Origin: Gemmatimonadales bacterium
Lineage (GTDB): Bacteria; Gemmatimonadota; Gemmatimonadetes; Palauibacterales; Palauibacteraceae
DNA length: 64,000 nucleotides
NCBI GenBank assembly: GCA_009840115.1
Contig: VXOJ01000049.1
Coordinates: 1-64,000 of the forward strand
Reading direction: 5' to 3'
Below, piece after piece: positions 8,188 to 17,151 of the stretch. The first letter of the stretch is position 1. Each line of letters starts with the position of its first letter. Made by a program: the position numbers and the translations under genes. The notes under the pieces are model-generated. The model saw nothing but the letters and a program-made list of their open reading frames with translations, was not told the DNA's origin and made no database searches.

Positions 8188-8585
8188 CTGCCGGAGAAGT
8201 CCTGGCCCTCGGGCGGGTCCGGTGTCTCGCCCTCCGCGAGGCCGCGGTAGAAGGTGAGTCCGTTCATGTCGAGGTCGTAGAAGGCGAATTCGCGCGTGCC
8301 CCAGGGCGTTCGCCGCAGGGCCGTGCGCTCGTGGAAGACCCCCTGTTCCCGATACTCGTCGAACAGGTCCTCGACCGCGGGCACGACGAAGCGGAGCATG
8401 GGCCGCTCCACGCGGGACCATTCCTCCTCATCGTGCCACTGGATGTGCAACTCGATCCCGTCCCGCCTCACGCCGGCGTACCCCGGATCGCGGGTCGAAT
8501 CGGCGAAGGCGAGTTCGAAGCCGAGCCGTCCCACGTAGAAGCCGATCGCCGCGGCGACGTCCCGCGACGGAAGCACGGGCTGCAC
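8184..8585 (-). CDS. VOC (glyoxalase/bleomycin-resistance) family protein
   Basis: This VOC-fold protein has QPVLPSRDVAAAIGFYVGRL at the N-terminus, IELHIQWHD in the middle and EFAFYDLDMNGLTFYRG at the end, a typical single-module arrangement of about 130 residues. The start is uncertain. The frame stays open to a GTG at 8690 inside korB, and another GTG lies at 8666. I use the GTG at 8585 because it leaves the domain intact and avoids a 49-73 bp overlap with korB, but no convincing ribosome site precedes any of them. It is the last gene of the korAB operon. Substrate unknown; a small-molecule binding, detoxification or metal-dependent role is possible. Confidence 0.75.
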   Translation of the reverse strand: MQPVLPSRDVAAAIGFYVGRLGFELAFADSTRDPGYAGVRRDGIELHIQWHDEEEWSRVERPMLRFVVPAVEDLFDEYREQGVFHERTALRRTPWGTREFAFYDLDMNGLTFYRGLAEGETPDPPEGQDFSGS

Positions 8586-8617
8586 CGCCTCGAAGCGGGC
8601 CGCCCGCTCCTCGGCCG

Positions 8618-9691
8618 CTATCGGTAGTTCTCCATCAGGGCGTCCAGCGCCTCGGCTCCCGGGCACAACTCCTCGAACGGGAGGTTCCACAGCGGCCGGT
8701 CGACCGTTCCCAGCACGTCGTGCAGGTCCCTCGAATCCGGGTCCACGTAGAGGAGACCCGTCGGAACCTCCCCCGCGTTCTGGCGCTCGCGCAGGTAGCC
8801 ATACACGGCGTCCCTGTCGGTCGCGTCGTAGTCGCCTTCCACCTGCCGGAAGCGGATCACGCTGCCGTCGTGCATGCGGACATCGCGCACATCGGCGGAC
8901 CCTATGTCGGCCGTGATCTCATCCGCGGGGGCGACGAAGTCCTTCGGGGCCACGAACGCGGCCTCGACCGCTTCGCGGAAGTGCTCGCGCGTGTAGGCGT
9001 AGCTCTTCGTCGACCCGACGTGGTCGTTGAAGGTCACGCACGGAGAGATGACGTCGACCAGGGCCAGGCCGGGGTGCCGGATCCCCGCCTTGATGATGGG
9101 GACGAGCTGCTGCTTGTCGCCGGAGAAACCGCGGGCCACGAAGGTCGCGCCGATCGAGAGCCCGAGCAGGGCCGGGTCGATGGGAGGCTGTTCGTTCGGC
9201 ACGCCCCGCTTCGACTTCGAGCCCATGTCGGCCGAGGCCGAGAACTGGCCCTTCGTGAGGCCGTAGACGCCGTTGTTCTCGATGATGTAGAGGAGATTGA
9301 GGTTGCGCCGCACCGCGTGGCACAGTTGCCCGAGTCCGATCGAGAGCGAGTCCCCGTCGCCGGAGACGCCGATATAGACGAGGTCGCGGTTCGCGGCGTT
9401 CGCTCCGCTCGCCACCGATGGCATCCGCCCGTGCACGCTGTTGAAGCCGTGGGACTCGGACATGAAGTAGGCGGTCGTCTTCGAGGAGCAGCCGATCCCG
9501 CTCATCTTCGCGGCCCGGTGCGTGGGGATCGCGAGTTCCCACGCCGCCTCGATCAGCGCCGCGGTGACGGAATCGTGGCCGCACCCCGCGCACAGCGTCG
9601 ACATCACGCCCTCGTAGTCGCGGCGCGTGAGCCCCAGTTCGTTCTTCTCCAGACTCGGGTGGAAGACCCGCGGCTTGGCGATGTGCGTCAC
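8618..9691 (-). CDS. korB: 2-oxoacid:ferredoxin oxidoreductase, beta subunit
   Basis: This 357-residue thiamine-diphosphate subunit starts at a GTG that overlaps the korA stop (GTGA). Visible motifs are CAGCGHD, SGIGCSSKT, the TPP/Mg motif GVSGDGDSLSIG and NNGVYGLTKGQFS. The substrate may be 2-oxoglutarate, as in KorB, because the sequence has the two-subunit KorAB form; pyruvate or branched-chain oxoacids cannot be excluded. The enzyme decarboxylates a 2-oxoacid to acyl-CoA and passes two electrons to ferredoxin in the cytoplasm. The [4Fe-4S] ligands expected in this subunit are contained in the CxxC clusters noted. Confidence 0.93.
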   Translation of the reverse strand: MTHIAKPRVFHPSLEKNELGLTRRDYEGVMSTLCAGCGHDSVTAALIEAAWELAIPTHRAAKMSGIGCSSKTTAYFMSESHGFNSVHGRMPSVASGANAANRDLVYIGVSGDGDSLSIGLGQLCHAVRRNLNLLYIIENNGVYGLTKGQFSASADMGSKSKRGVPNEQPPIDPALLGLSIGATFVARGFSGDKQQLVPIIKAGIRHPGLALVDVISPCVTFNDHVGSTKSYAYTREHFREAVEAAFVAPKDFVAPADEITADIGSADVRDVRMHDGSVIRFRQVEGDYDATDRDAVYGYLRERQNAGEVPTGLLYVDPDSRDLHDVLGTVDRPLWNLPFEELCPGAEALDALMENYR

Positions 9692-11529
9692 GTACCCACT
9701 CCTTCCGCGGTCTCCGCCGCGAGGCCGAGGCGGTCCTTCACGCCCGCGATGACGTGGCGCGCGCTCAGCGGGAGCCCTCCGTAGCGGAGGACCGAGGTCA
9801 GCCGGTCCTTCGAGGCCGGCGTCTCCAGCGTGAGCAGCGACTTCAACTGCGCGTCCCGGTTCTGTTCGATGACGATGTTGAGGTCGTGGGCCTCGATGAA
9901 GCGCGCGACCTCGGGCGCGAAGGGAAAGCCGCGGATCCGCATGTAGTCGAGCCGGAGCCCGTCTTCCGCCTCCATGCGCTCGATGGCCTCGCGCACCGCG
10001 CCGTCGCAGGCGCCCAGCGTGATGAGTCCGTATCGGGCGTCCGGACGCGAGCGGATCTCCGGGGGAGGCACCGCGTCCGCCGCGTTGTCGATCTTCACGG
10101 CGATGCGGTCGATGACCTCCTGGTATTCGTCGGGGTCCTCCGTGTACTTGCCGTACTTCGTGTGGCCGGAGCCGCGCGTGAAGTAGGCGCCCTTCGGATC
10201 CTCGCCCGGGATCGTCCGATACGGGATCCCGTCGCCGTCCACGTCGAGGTAGCGATAGAAGGTCTCGATCTCGGCGAGCGCCTCCGCGTCGAGCACCTTC
10301 CCGCGATCCGGCCTGTACCCGTCGTCCCACTCGAAGCGGGGCACGACCCAGTCGTTCATCCCGATGTCGAGGTCGGAGAGCACGAAGACGGGCGTCTGGA
10401 AGCGTTCCGCCAGATCGAACGCCTGTACGCTGAACTCGAAGCACTCCGCCGGGTCCTTCGGGTAGAGGCAGACGTGCTTCGTATCCCCGTGCGAAGCATA
10501 GGCGCAGAGAAGGATGTCGCCCTGCTGGGTGCGCGTCGGCATCCCGGTCGACGGGCCGACGCGCTCGACGTCGAAGAACACGCAGGGGACTTCGGCGTAG
10601 TACGCGAGTCCGATGAACTCCGTCATGAGCGAGATCCCGGCCCCGCTCGTCGCCGTGAAGGCGCGGGCTCCGGCCCACCCGGCGCCGATCGCGATGCCGG
10701 CCGCCGCGAGTTCGTCCTCCGCCTGCAGGATCGCCGCCGTGCTCCGCCCGGTGTCCTCTTCGACGCGCAGGCGCCGGCAGTAGGCCGTGAAGGCGTCGAC
10801 GAGCGAGGTCGAGGGCGTGATCGGATACCAGGCCGCGACCGTCGCGCCCGCATAGACACAGCCGAGCGCCGCCGCCGTGTTCCCGTCGATCAGGATCGAG
10901 TCGCGCGTGGCATCCATGCCCTCGAGCCGGATCGGCAGGGGGCACTCGAAGTTCTCGGCCGCGTAGTCGTAGCCGAGCCGGATCGCCTTGAAGTTCGCGT
11001 CGAGCAGGTGACGCTTCCTCTCGCCGAAGGTCTCCTCGAGCAGCCCGCGGATCACATCCATGTCGATGTCGAGGAGGGCGGCGAGGGCGCCCGTGTAGGC
11101 GATGTTCTTCATCAGGATGCGCGTGCGTCCGCCGTCGAACGCCTTCACGCACATCTCGGCCAGCGGGACGCCGAGGAACGTCACTTCCTCGCGCCGCAGC
11201 GTATCGGCCATGGGCCAGCTCGAGTCGTACAGCAGCCAGCCGCCGGGGACGAGTTCCTCGATGTCCTGTGCGTACGTCTCCGGGTTCATCGCCACGATGA
11301 GGTCGAAGTCCGGCGTGCGGGCGACGTGGCCCGACCGGTTCACGCGGATCTCGTACCAGGTGGGAAGACCCTGGATGTTCGAGGGGAAGACGTTCTTCCC
11401 CGACACCGGGACCCCCATCCGGAAGATCGACTGCATGATGAGACCGTTGGCGCTCGCGGAGCCCGTGCCGTTCACGGTGCCGATCTTGAGCGCGAAGTCG
11501 TTCACGCGGTCCGCCTTCATGTCGGCCAT
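9688..11529 (-). CDS. korA: 2-oxoacid:ferredoxin oxidoreductase, fused gamma-alpha subunit
   Basis: This 613-residue protein joins an N-terminal gamma domain (residues about 10-190, GxGxxSANGLIMQSIF) to the alpha domain (about 205-600). The alpha domain contains the CoA/TPP-contact motif YPITPST, then AEDELAAAGIAIGAGWAGAR and ATSGAGISLM. The fused gamma-alpha form is typical of KorA in aerobic and microaerobic bacteria using the reductive or ferredoxin-linked TCA step. It starts 4 nt after the stop of the Fe-S/FAD gene and overlaps korB by 4 bp, so the three are co-translated. A second ATG at 11520 is also possible. Confidence 0.93.
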   Translation of the reverse strand: MADMKADRVNDFALKIGTVNGTGSASANGLIMQSIFRMGVPVSGKNVFPSNIQGLPTWYEIRVNRSGHVARTPDFDLIVAMNPETYAQDIEELVPGGWLLYDSSWPMADTLRREEVTFLGVPLAEMCVKAFDGGRTRILMKNIAYTGALAALLDIDMDVIRGLLEETFGERKRHLLDANFKAIRLGYDYAAENFECPLPIRLEGMDATRDSILIDGNTAAALGCVYAGATVAAWYPITPSTSLVDAFTAYCRRLRVEEDTGRSTAAILQAEDELAAAGIAIGAGWAGARAFTATSGAGISLMTEFIGLAYYAEVPCVFFDVERVGPSTGMPTRTQQGDILLCAYASHGDTKHVCLYPKDPAECFEFSVQAFDLAERFQTPVFVLSDLDIGMNDWVVPRFEWDDGYRPDRGKVLDAEALAEIETFYRYLDVDGDGIPYRTIPGEDPKGAYFTRGSGHTKYGKYTEDPDEYQEVIDRIAVKIDNAADAVPPPEIRSRPDARYGLITLGACDGAVREAIERMEAEDGLRLDYMRIRGFPFAPEVARFIEAHDLNIVIEQNRDAQLKSLLTLETPASKDRLTSVLRYGGLPLSARHVIAGVKDRLGLAAETAEGVGT

Positions 11530-11533
11530 TCCG

Positions 11534-13372
11534 TCAGGGAGTCACCGAAACGAGGCCGCCCGGCGCCATCTCCTCGATGCCCAGCCCGGAGTAGGGATGC
11601 TCCGCGTCCTGTCCCGCGTAGGGCTTGAGCAGATCGAAGGTCCGCATGTCCCAGGCGGCCGTCGGACAGCGCTCCGCGCACAGCCCGCAGTGAATGCAGA
11701 GGTCCTCGTCCTTCACCATGACGCGGGCCGTCTGCGGCAGCGGCTCCGACACGTAGATGTCCTGCTCCGCGTTCTCGGCCGGCGCGGTCAGCCGCGTGCG
11801 AAGTTCCGCCTCTTCCCCGTTGTGCGTGATCGTGAGGCAGCTGAGGGGACAGATGTCGATGCAAGCATCGCATTCGATGCACAGGCTGCCGGTAAAATGC
11901 GTCTGAATGTCGCAGTTCAGGCAGCGTTCGACCTCGGTCAGCGTCTGCTCGAGGTCGAACCCCTCCTCGACTTCCGTCTCGATGCTCTGGAGACGCTCCT
12001 CCAGACGGACGTGCCGCATCTTCCGCCGGTGCGCGTACTCGTAGTCGTTCGAGTAGCTCCACTCGTGGAGCCCCATCTTGGCGCTCACGAGGTTCATTTG
12101 CTCGGGCGGGCGCTTCCGGAGATCTTCGCCGTTACAGTACGCGTGGATGGAGATCGCCGCCTGATGCCCGTGCTCGGCCGCCCAGATGATGTTCTCCGGG
12201 CCCCACGCCGCGTCGCCGCCGAAGAAGACGCCCTCGCGCGTCGACATGAAGGTCGTCTTGTCGACGACCGCCTCGCGCCACTTGTTGAACTCGATCCCCG
12301 CATCGTCCTCGATCCACGGGAAGGCGGTCTCCTGCCCAATGGCGAGGATGACGGCTTCCGCCGGGAAGAACGCCTCGTCGAGCTTCGTAGAGACGAGGCG
12401 CCCCTCATCGTTCTCGTGCCATTCGACGATGTCGAAGTTCATCCCCTGCAGGACGCCGTCCTCGACGACGAACTCCGTGGGCGAGTGGTTCTCGACGATG
12501 TCGACGAGTTCCTCCTCCGCGTCCTCCAGTTCCCAGGGAGAGGCCTTGAAATACGGCTTCGACTTGCGGGCCATGACCTTGACGTTCGTGCCGCCGATCC
12601 GCTTCGACGTCCGGCAGCAGTCCATCGCGGTGTTCCCCACCCCGATGACGAGCACGTTCTCTTCGATCGAGTTCGTGTGCCCGAAGGCGACGGATTCCAG
12701 CCAGTCGATGCCGATGTAGATGTGGTCCGTGTCGTACCGGCCCGGCAGACGCAGCTCCTTGCCGCGCGGGGCGCCGGAGCCGACGAAGACGGCGTCGAAG
12801 TCCTGCTCCAGCAGCCACTTCATGCTTTCGACGGGCGCGTTGTAGCGAATGTCCACGCCCATGTCGAGGATGTAGTCGATCTCCTCCCACAGCACTTCGG
12901 GAGGCAGGCGGAACTGCGGAATGTTCGTCCACATGAGGCCGCCCGGCCGGTCGTTCTTCTCGAAGATCGTGACCTCGTAGCCGAGGGGCATGAGGTCGCG
13001 GGCGACGGTCAGCGACGCGGGGCCCGCGCCCACGCAGGCGATTCGCTTTCCGTTCTTCTGCTTCGGGATCTCCGGGAAGCGGGGCGTGATGTCGCCCCGG
13101 AGGTCGGCCGCCACCCGCTTGAGGCGGCAGATCGCGACCGGCTTCTCCTCGACCCTTACGCGGCGGCAGGCAGGCTCGCAGGGGCGGTCGCACGTCCGGC
13201 CGAGGATGCCCGGGAAGACGTTCGACTCCCAGTTGAGCATGTAGGCGTCGTCGTACCGTTCCTGCGCGATGAGGCGGATGTAACCCGGTACGTTGGTGTG
13301 GGCCGGGCAGGCCCACTGGCAATCCACGACTTTGTGGTAGTAGTCGGGATTCTCGACGTTCGTTGGCTCCAC
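11534..13372 (-). CDS. Iron-sulfur/FAD NAD(P)H oxidoreductase (GltD/NfnB-like) with C-terminal ferredoxin domain
   Basis: This protein of about 612 residues has an N-terminal Fe-S domain (CQWACPAHTNVPGYI, later CDRPCEPACRR). A FAD-binding GAGPASLTVA fold and a second Rossmann fold (VIGVGNTAMDC) follow, as in the glutamate synthase small subunit and NfnB. The C-terminus carries two [4Fe-4S] motifs, CIECDACIDICPLSC and CIHCGLCAERCP. The GTG at 13372 is preferred because GGGAGAG lies 5 nt before it; an in-frame start at 13411 is less likely. As first gene of the operon with korA and korB, it probably shuttles electrons between the oxoacid enzyme's ferredoxin and NAD(P). Confidence 0.88.
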   Translation of the reverse strand: MEPTNVENPDYYHKVVDCQWACPAHTNVPGYIRLIAQERYDDAYMLNWESNVFPGILGRTCDRPCEPACRRVRVEEKPVAICRLKRVAADLRGDITPRFPEIPKQKNGKRIACVGAGPASLTVARDLMPLGYEVTIFEKNDRPGGLMWTNIPQFRLPPEVLWEEIDYILDMGVDIRYNAPVESMKWLLEQDFDAVFVGSGAPRGKELRLPGRYDTDHIYIGIDWLESVAFGHTNSIEENVLVIGVGNTAMDCCRTSKRIGGTNVKVMARKSKPYFKASPWELEDAEEELVDIVENHSPTEFVVEDGVLQGMNFDIVEWHENDEGRLVSTKLDEAFFPAEAVILAIGQETAFPWIEDDAGIEFNKWREAVVDKTTFMSTREGVFFGGDAAWGPENIIWAAEHGHQAAISIHAYCNGEDLRKRPPEQMNLVSAKMGLHEWSYSNDYEYAHRRKMRHVRLEERLQSIETEVEEGFDLEQTLTEVERCLNCDIQTHFTGSLCIECDACIDICPLSCLTITHNGEEAELRTRLTAPAENAEQDIYVSEPLPQTARVMVKDEDLCIHCGLCAERCPTAAWDMRTFDLLKPYAGQDAEHPYSGLGIEEMAPGGLVSVTP

Positions 13373-13545
13373 CGTCTCTCCCTCGGGCCGACCCCGCCCG
13401 ACCGTCCCCACGGCTCCGCAACCCGTGAGTCGTATGGTGAGATAACCGCCCGCAATCCTAGGGGACGAGGGGAGTTGTCGCCAGTTTTGTCGGGCGGTAG
13501 TGGCGGATCGTTGCTGCGGCGCCCGGGGCCGCGGAAGTTGAGCCG

Positions 13546-14790
13546 ATGATCAAGCAGCCCGTGCACACGGTGGCCGGCGGGGCTCACCTCTTCCGGCGAG
13601 ACACGGCGGCCAAGCTCGGACGGATCGCCGGACGCTACCTGGACCGGTACGCGCCGGACCCTGCCGCTCTGCGCGAGACCCTCGGGACTCGCGTTCCCCC
13701 GGGCACCGCGGAAGCGGTGCACCGGCGGGTACGCGTCAAGCTCGAACGGGAGCCGGTCGAGTGCTTTCTGATCGACTTCGAGGATGGGTTCGGGACCCGG
13801 TCCGAGGCGGAGGAAGATGACGCGGCGGCGACGGCGGCGAGGGAGGTCGCGGCGGGGGTCGCCGCCGGCAGTCTCCCGCCCTCGCTCGGCATCCGCATCA
13901 AGTCGCTGGACGAGGTCACCGGCGAACGGGCGTTGCGCACGCTTGAACTTTTTCTTGCGGCGTACGCGCGGACCCGGCGCGACCTGCCGGACGGATTCAC
14001 CGTGCTTCTTCCCAAGATCATCGCGGCCGCCCAGGTGGAACGGCTCTCGGAGGTCCTGACTCGGCTCGAGACGACGCTCGGCCTGCCGGAGGAGGAGGTG
14101 GCGATCGACCTCATGATCGAGACGCCGCAGTCGCTCGTGGCGCCGGATGGACGGATCGCCGTGCCCGAGCTCGTCGCGGCGGCGGGCGGGCGGTGCCGCA
14201 CCGTGCATCTCGGAGCGTACGACCTCACGGGCGCCGTGGCGGTCGCGGCGGAAGATCAGACGCTGGGGCACCCGTTGTGCGACGTGGCGAGGCAGCTCCT
14301 GCAGCTCTCGCTCGCCGGGACCGGCGTCCGGCTTTCGGACGGGGCGACGAACGTGCTGCCCGTCGAACCGCATCGCGGGGAGACGGCGCTCTCGCCGGCC
14401 GAGCGGGCGGAGAACATGGCGGTCGTGCACCGCGCATGGCGCCTGCACTACTCCGACGTTCGGCGGTCGCTGAGCCAGGGGTTCTACCAGAGCTGGGATC
14501 TTCACCCGGCACAGCTCGTCTCCCGTTTCGCGGCCGTATTCTCGTTCTTCCTGGAGGGTCTGGACGCGGCGGCGAGCCGGCTCGACCGCTTCGTGACCGC
14601 TGCGGGACAGGCCGTCCTCACGGGATCCGTGTTCGACGATGAAGCCTCGGGCCAGGGCCTCCTGAACTTCTTCCACCGGGGGCTCGCGAGCGGCGCCCTG
14701 ACGCCGGAGGAGGCGGCGCGCTCCGGTCTGACCGCCGCGGAACTCGAAACCCGGTCGTTCCGTGCGATCCTCGAGCGGCGCCGCGGGTGA
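13546..14790 (+). CDS. HpcH/HpaI-aldolase-like protein (DUF6986 type)
   Basis: This 414-residue protein has the look of the citrate-lyase-beta/HpcH aldolase TIM barrel: CFLIDFEDGFGTR, DGFTVLLPKI, AIDLMIETPQSL (the conserved metal-site Glu) and TVHLGAYDLTG. It is longer than CitE and matches what I recall as the DUF6986 family, sometimes annotated as aldolase or phosphoenolpyruvate kinase; the reaction is not established. Its TGA overlaps the GTG of the following dehydrogenase (GTGA), so the two form an operon. It diverges from the kor operon across a 173-bp gap. Confidence 0.8.
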   Translation: MIKQPVHTVAGGAHLFRRDTAAKLGRIAGRYLDRYAPDPAALRETLGTRVPPGTAEAVHRRVRVKLEREPVECFLIDFEDGFGTRSEAEEDDAAATAAREVAAGVAAGSLPPSLGIRIKSLDEVTGERALRTLELFLAAYARTRRDLPDGFTVLLPKIIAAAQVERLSEVLTRLETTLGLPEEEVAIDLMIETPQSLVAPDGRIAVPELVAAAGGRCRTVHLGAYDLTGAVAVAAEDQTLGHPLCDVARQLLQLSLAGTGVRLSDGATNVLPVEPHRGETALSPAERAENMAVVHRAWRLHYSDVRRSLSQGFYQSWDLHPAQLVSRFAAVFSFFLEGLDAAASRLDRFVTAAGQAVLTGSVFDDEASGQGLLNFFHRGLASGALTPEEAARSGLTAAELETRSFRAILERRRG

Positions 14791-15767
14791 TCGCGGCCTG
14801 GATCGACCGCGGCGCCGTCCGCGTGCGCGAGGATCTGCCGCGGCCCTCACTCGAGCCCGGGGAGGCGATCGTCCGGGTCTCGCTGGCGGGGATCTGCGGG
14901 ACGGACCTGGAGCTGATGCGGGGCTACCGCAACTTCTCGGGGATTCCGGGGCACGAGTTCGTCGGACGCGTCGAGGAGGGACCGCCCGAATGGGTCGGGG
15001 CGCGGGTCGTGGCGGAGATCAACGTCACCTGCCGCTCGCGACCTGCCGAGCCGCTCTGCCCCAGTTGCGCGAACGGCCAGCCGACGCACTGCCTCCGCCG
15101 CGAGGCGATCGGCATCCGCGGCCGGGACGGCGCGTTCGCCGAATGGCTGCGGGCGCCCGTCTCGAACCTGCATCGCGTCCCGGAGTCGCTTCCGGACGAG
15201 GTTGCCGTGTTCGCGGAGCCGGTGGCGGCCGCCTGCCGCGTTCTGCGGCAGGTGGAGGGCGACATCGAGCACGGCTGCGTGACTCGGGCGCTCGTGGTGG
15301 GGGCGGGCCGGCTGGGGCAACTCGTGGCGCGCGTGCTGGCGATCCGGTTGCCGGGGCTGGAGGTCGCCGGGAGGTCGGAGCGGAACCTGGCGCGGGCTCG
15401 CGCGGCCGGGTTCGCCGCAGGACCGGTCACCGAGGTGAAGGCGTCGGCCTACGATCTCGTCGTCGAATGCAGCGGCGCGTCGGCCGGCTTCACCGCCGCC
15501 CGCCGGGCCGTTCGGCCGCGCGGGACGATCGTTCTCAAGAGTACGCACAAAAACGATTTAGCTGTCGACATCTCATCCGTCGTGGTAGATGAAATCCGAC
15601 TCCTCGGCTCCCGGTGCGGGCCCTTCGAGGACGCCCTGTCCGCACTGGAGCGAAGAGACGTCGAGGTGCGGGACCTCATCGACGACCGGCTGCCGCTCTC
15701 CGCCGCCTCCGAGGCGTTCGACCGGGCGGCGGAGCCGGGAGTCGCGAAGGTGCTTCTCGTCCCCTGA
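14787..15767 (+). CDS. Zinc-dependent MDR-family alcohol/polyol dehydrogenase
   Basis: This 326-residue medium-chain dehydrogenase has the catalytic-zinc motifs ICGTDLELMRG and IPGHEFVGRVE. A structural-zinc cluster (CRSRPAEPLCPSC, then a fourth Cys after ANGQPTH) and a Rossmann segment (ALVVGAGRLGQLVARVLAIR) follow. It belongs with sorbitol/threonine-type dehydrogenases and should oxidise a secondary alcohol with NAD(P). It is translated from a GTG coupled to the upstream aldolase-like gene, suggesting both act on the same carbon compound, which I cannot name. Confidence 0.87.
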   Translation: MIAAWIDRGAVRVREDLPRPSLEPGEAIVRVSLAGICGTDLELMRGYRNFSGIPGHEFVGRVEEGPPEWVGARVVAEINVTCRSRPAEPLCPSCANGQPTHCLRREAIGIRGRDGAFAEWLRAPVSNLHRVPESLPDEVAVFAEPVAAACRVLRQVEGDIEHGCVTRALVVGAGRLGQLVARVLAIRLPGLEVAGRSERNLARARAAGFAAGPVTEVKASAYDLVVECSGASAGFTAARRAVRPRGTIVLKSTHKNDLAVDISSVVVDEIRLLGSRCGPFEDALSALERRDVEVRDLIDDRLPLSAASEAFDRAAEPGVAKVLLVP

Positions 15768-15778
15768 CCGTGCCGGAC

Positions 15779-17068
15779 TCAGTCGGAGAGTCGCACGGAG
15801 CGGACGCGTACGCCGCCGCCCTCGCCGGGAATCGTCCACGCGAAGAGGAATTCGTCCCCCGCCCGCACCATGCGCGGGAACCCGCTCGAGCGTTCCCCGG
15901 CGGTCTCGGAGATCAGAAGCGGCGTCCCGAGCGACCCGTCCGGCTCGACCCGCCGGGCGAGGACACGCGGTGTGTCGTTGGAAGCCTCCAGCCATACCGC
16001 GACGACCGAGCCGTCGTCGAGTCGTTCGACGTCCACGCGCCCCAGCGGGAGCCCCTCATCGACCCGGATCCGCGGGCCGAAGGTTGCGCCACCGTCGTGC
16101 GAGAATGCGGCGTACACCTGCGGGGCGCCATCGACGCCCGTGTACCACACCGCGGCGAGGGTCCGATCGTCCCCGCTCAACTGCGGGCCGTTCACGGGAC
16201 AGCCCGGGATGACCCAGCCATCGGTGGACAGGGCCGCGGGTTCGGTCCAGCGCTCCCCCGCCCCGCGAACCACGGCGATGTCCCGGACTTCGGATTCGCT
16301 CCGGTCGCGGTAGGCGGCCACGAGCCCTTCGCCCACGCGAGCCAGTGCGGTCTGGCAGCACTCGCACGTCCGGTCGTCGAGCAGCACCTCGGGGCCGAGA
16401 TGGCCATCCGGGGCGAGGGTGCGGAAGCGGACGGACATCGCCCCGCGCTCTCCGCCTCCGCCTCCGGCCAGGTGCTCGCCGCCGCCCAGGTGCTCGCCGC
16501 CGACATCGCCCGCCATGGCGCGGGCGTCGAGCCAGGTCAGCCCCGCGCCGTCGCCCCACGGCACCATCGACACGAAGCCGTGCTCCGTCGGCGACGCGTC
16601 GTCGTGCGCGCGGAACGGCGCCGTCCACGTCATGCCGTCATCCGAAGAGAGCGCCAGCATGACATGGTAGGCGTAGGGCGCGTCGGCCACTTTCTCCAGC
16701 CAGTGAACGGCGAGCGTCCCGTCCCGCATCTCCACCGAGGACGGAAAGTCGGCCCAGTTCACGAACATCTCTTCCGACGCCCACACGGTCCGCGGCCCGG
16801 ACCAGCCGTCCTCCCCGCGGATCGCCAGGCGCAAGGCGGGTACGCCCTCGTCGGGCTCGATCCACGTCAGGATGGCGCGGCTCCCGGCACCGACCGACAG
16901 GTTCGGCTCGCCGCTGGGCGGCGGCCGATCGAACTCGACATCGCCCGCCTCCAGCGACACCTGCGTTCCCCCGCCGCCGGAGCATCCGCCGAGGAGGGCC
17001 GCCACGGCAAGGAACCGGATTCGCCCCGGACCGCATCGGCTACGGACGCGCGTATCGGCTTCGGACAT
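15779..17068 (-). CDS. Sialidase/BNR-repeat-like beta-propeller lipoprotein
   Basis: This is a 429-residue lipoprotein. The ATG at 17068 has GGGGAG 6 nt upstream, while a nearby ATG at 17074 is too close to that site. The lipobox is LLGGC. The rest is a beta-propeller with Asp-box-like turns (SSDDGMTWTAPF, SHDGGATFGPRI) as in exo-sialidases. A conserved RTCECCQTAL segment lies in the middle. A Gly/Glu/His-rich insertion near residues 200-222 has a short internal duplication (GGEHLGGGEHLAGGGG). The catalytic Arg triad and Tyr/Glu of true sialidases are not obvious, so it may be a carbohydrate-binding or structural propeller. Confidence 0.78.
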   Translation of the reverse strand: MSEADTRVRSRCGPGRIRFLAVAALLGGCSGGGGTQVSLEAGDVEFDRPPPSGEPNLSVGAGSRAILTWIEPDEGVPALRLAIRGEDGWSGPRTVWASEEMFVNWADFPSSVEMRDGTLAVHWLEKVADAPYAYHVMLALSSDDGMTWTAPFRAHDDASPTEHGFVSMVPWGDGAGLTWLDARAMAGDVGGEHLGGGEHLAGGGGGERGAMSVRFRTLAPDGHLGPEVLLDDRTCECCQTALARVGEGLVAAYRDRSESEVRDIAVVRGAGERWTEPAALSTDGWVIPGCPVNGPQLSGDDRTLAAVWYTGVDGAPQVYAAFSHDGGATFGPRIRVDEGLPLGRVDVERLDDGSVVAVWLEASNDTPRVLARRVEPDGSLGTPLLISETAGERSSGFPRMVRAGDEFLFAWTIPGEGGGVRVRSVRLSD

Positions 17069-17151
17069 TCTCATCTCCCCTGGTTGAAGCCATATGATAC
17101 ATGCCCAACGCGGAACGGAGAACCAACGGAGAGCCAGGGACGGGAGGCCAG

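Noticed and set aside
9754-13549. Long open frames (over 600 and 800 codons) on the plus strand opposite korA and the Fe-S/FAD gene
   Set aside because: They are mirror frames of strongly coding GC-rich genes; their translations are low-complexity Arg/Val/Asp-rich with no family motif.
16440-16510. Repeats in the BNR lipoprotein as a possible CRISPR or mobile remnant
   Set aside because: They are a short in-frame duplication (GEHLGGGEHL) without spacers or terminal repeats.
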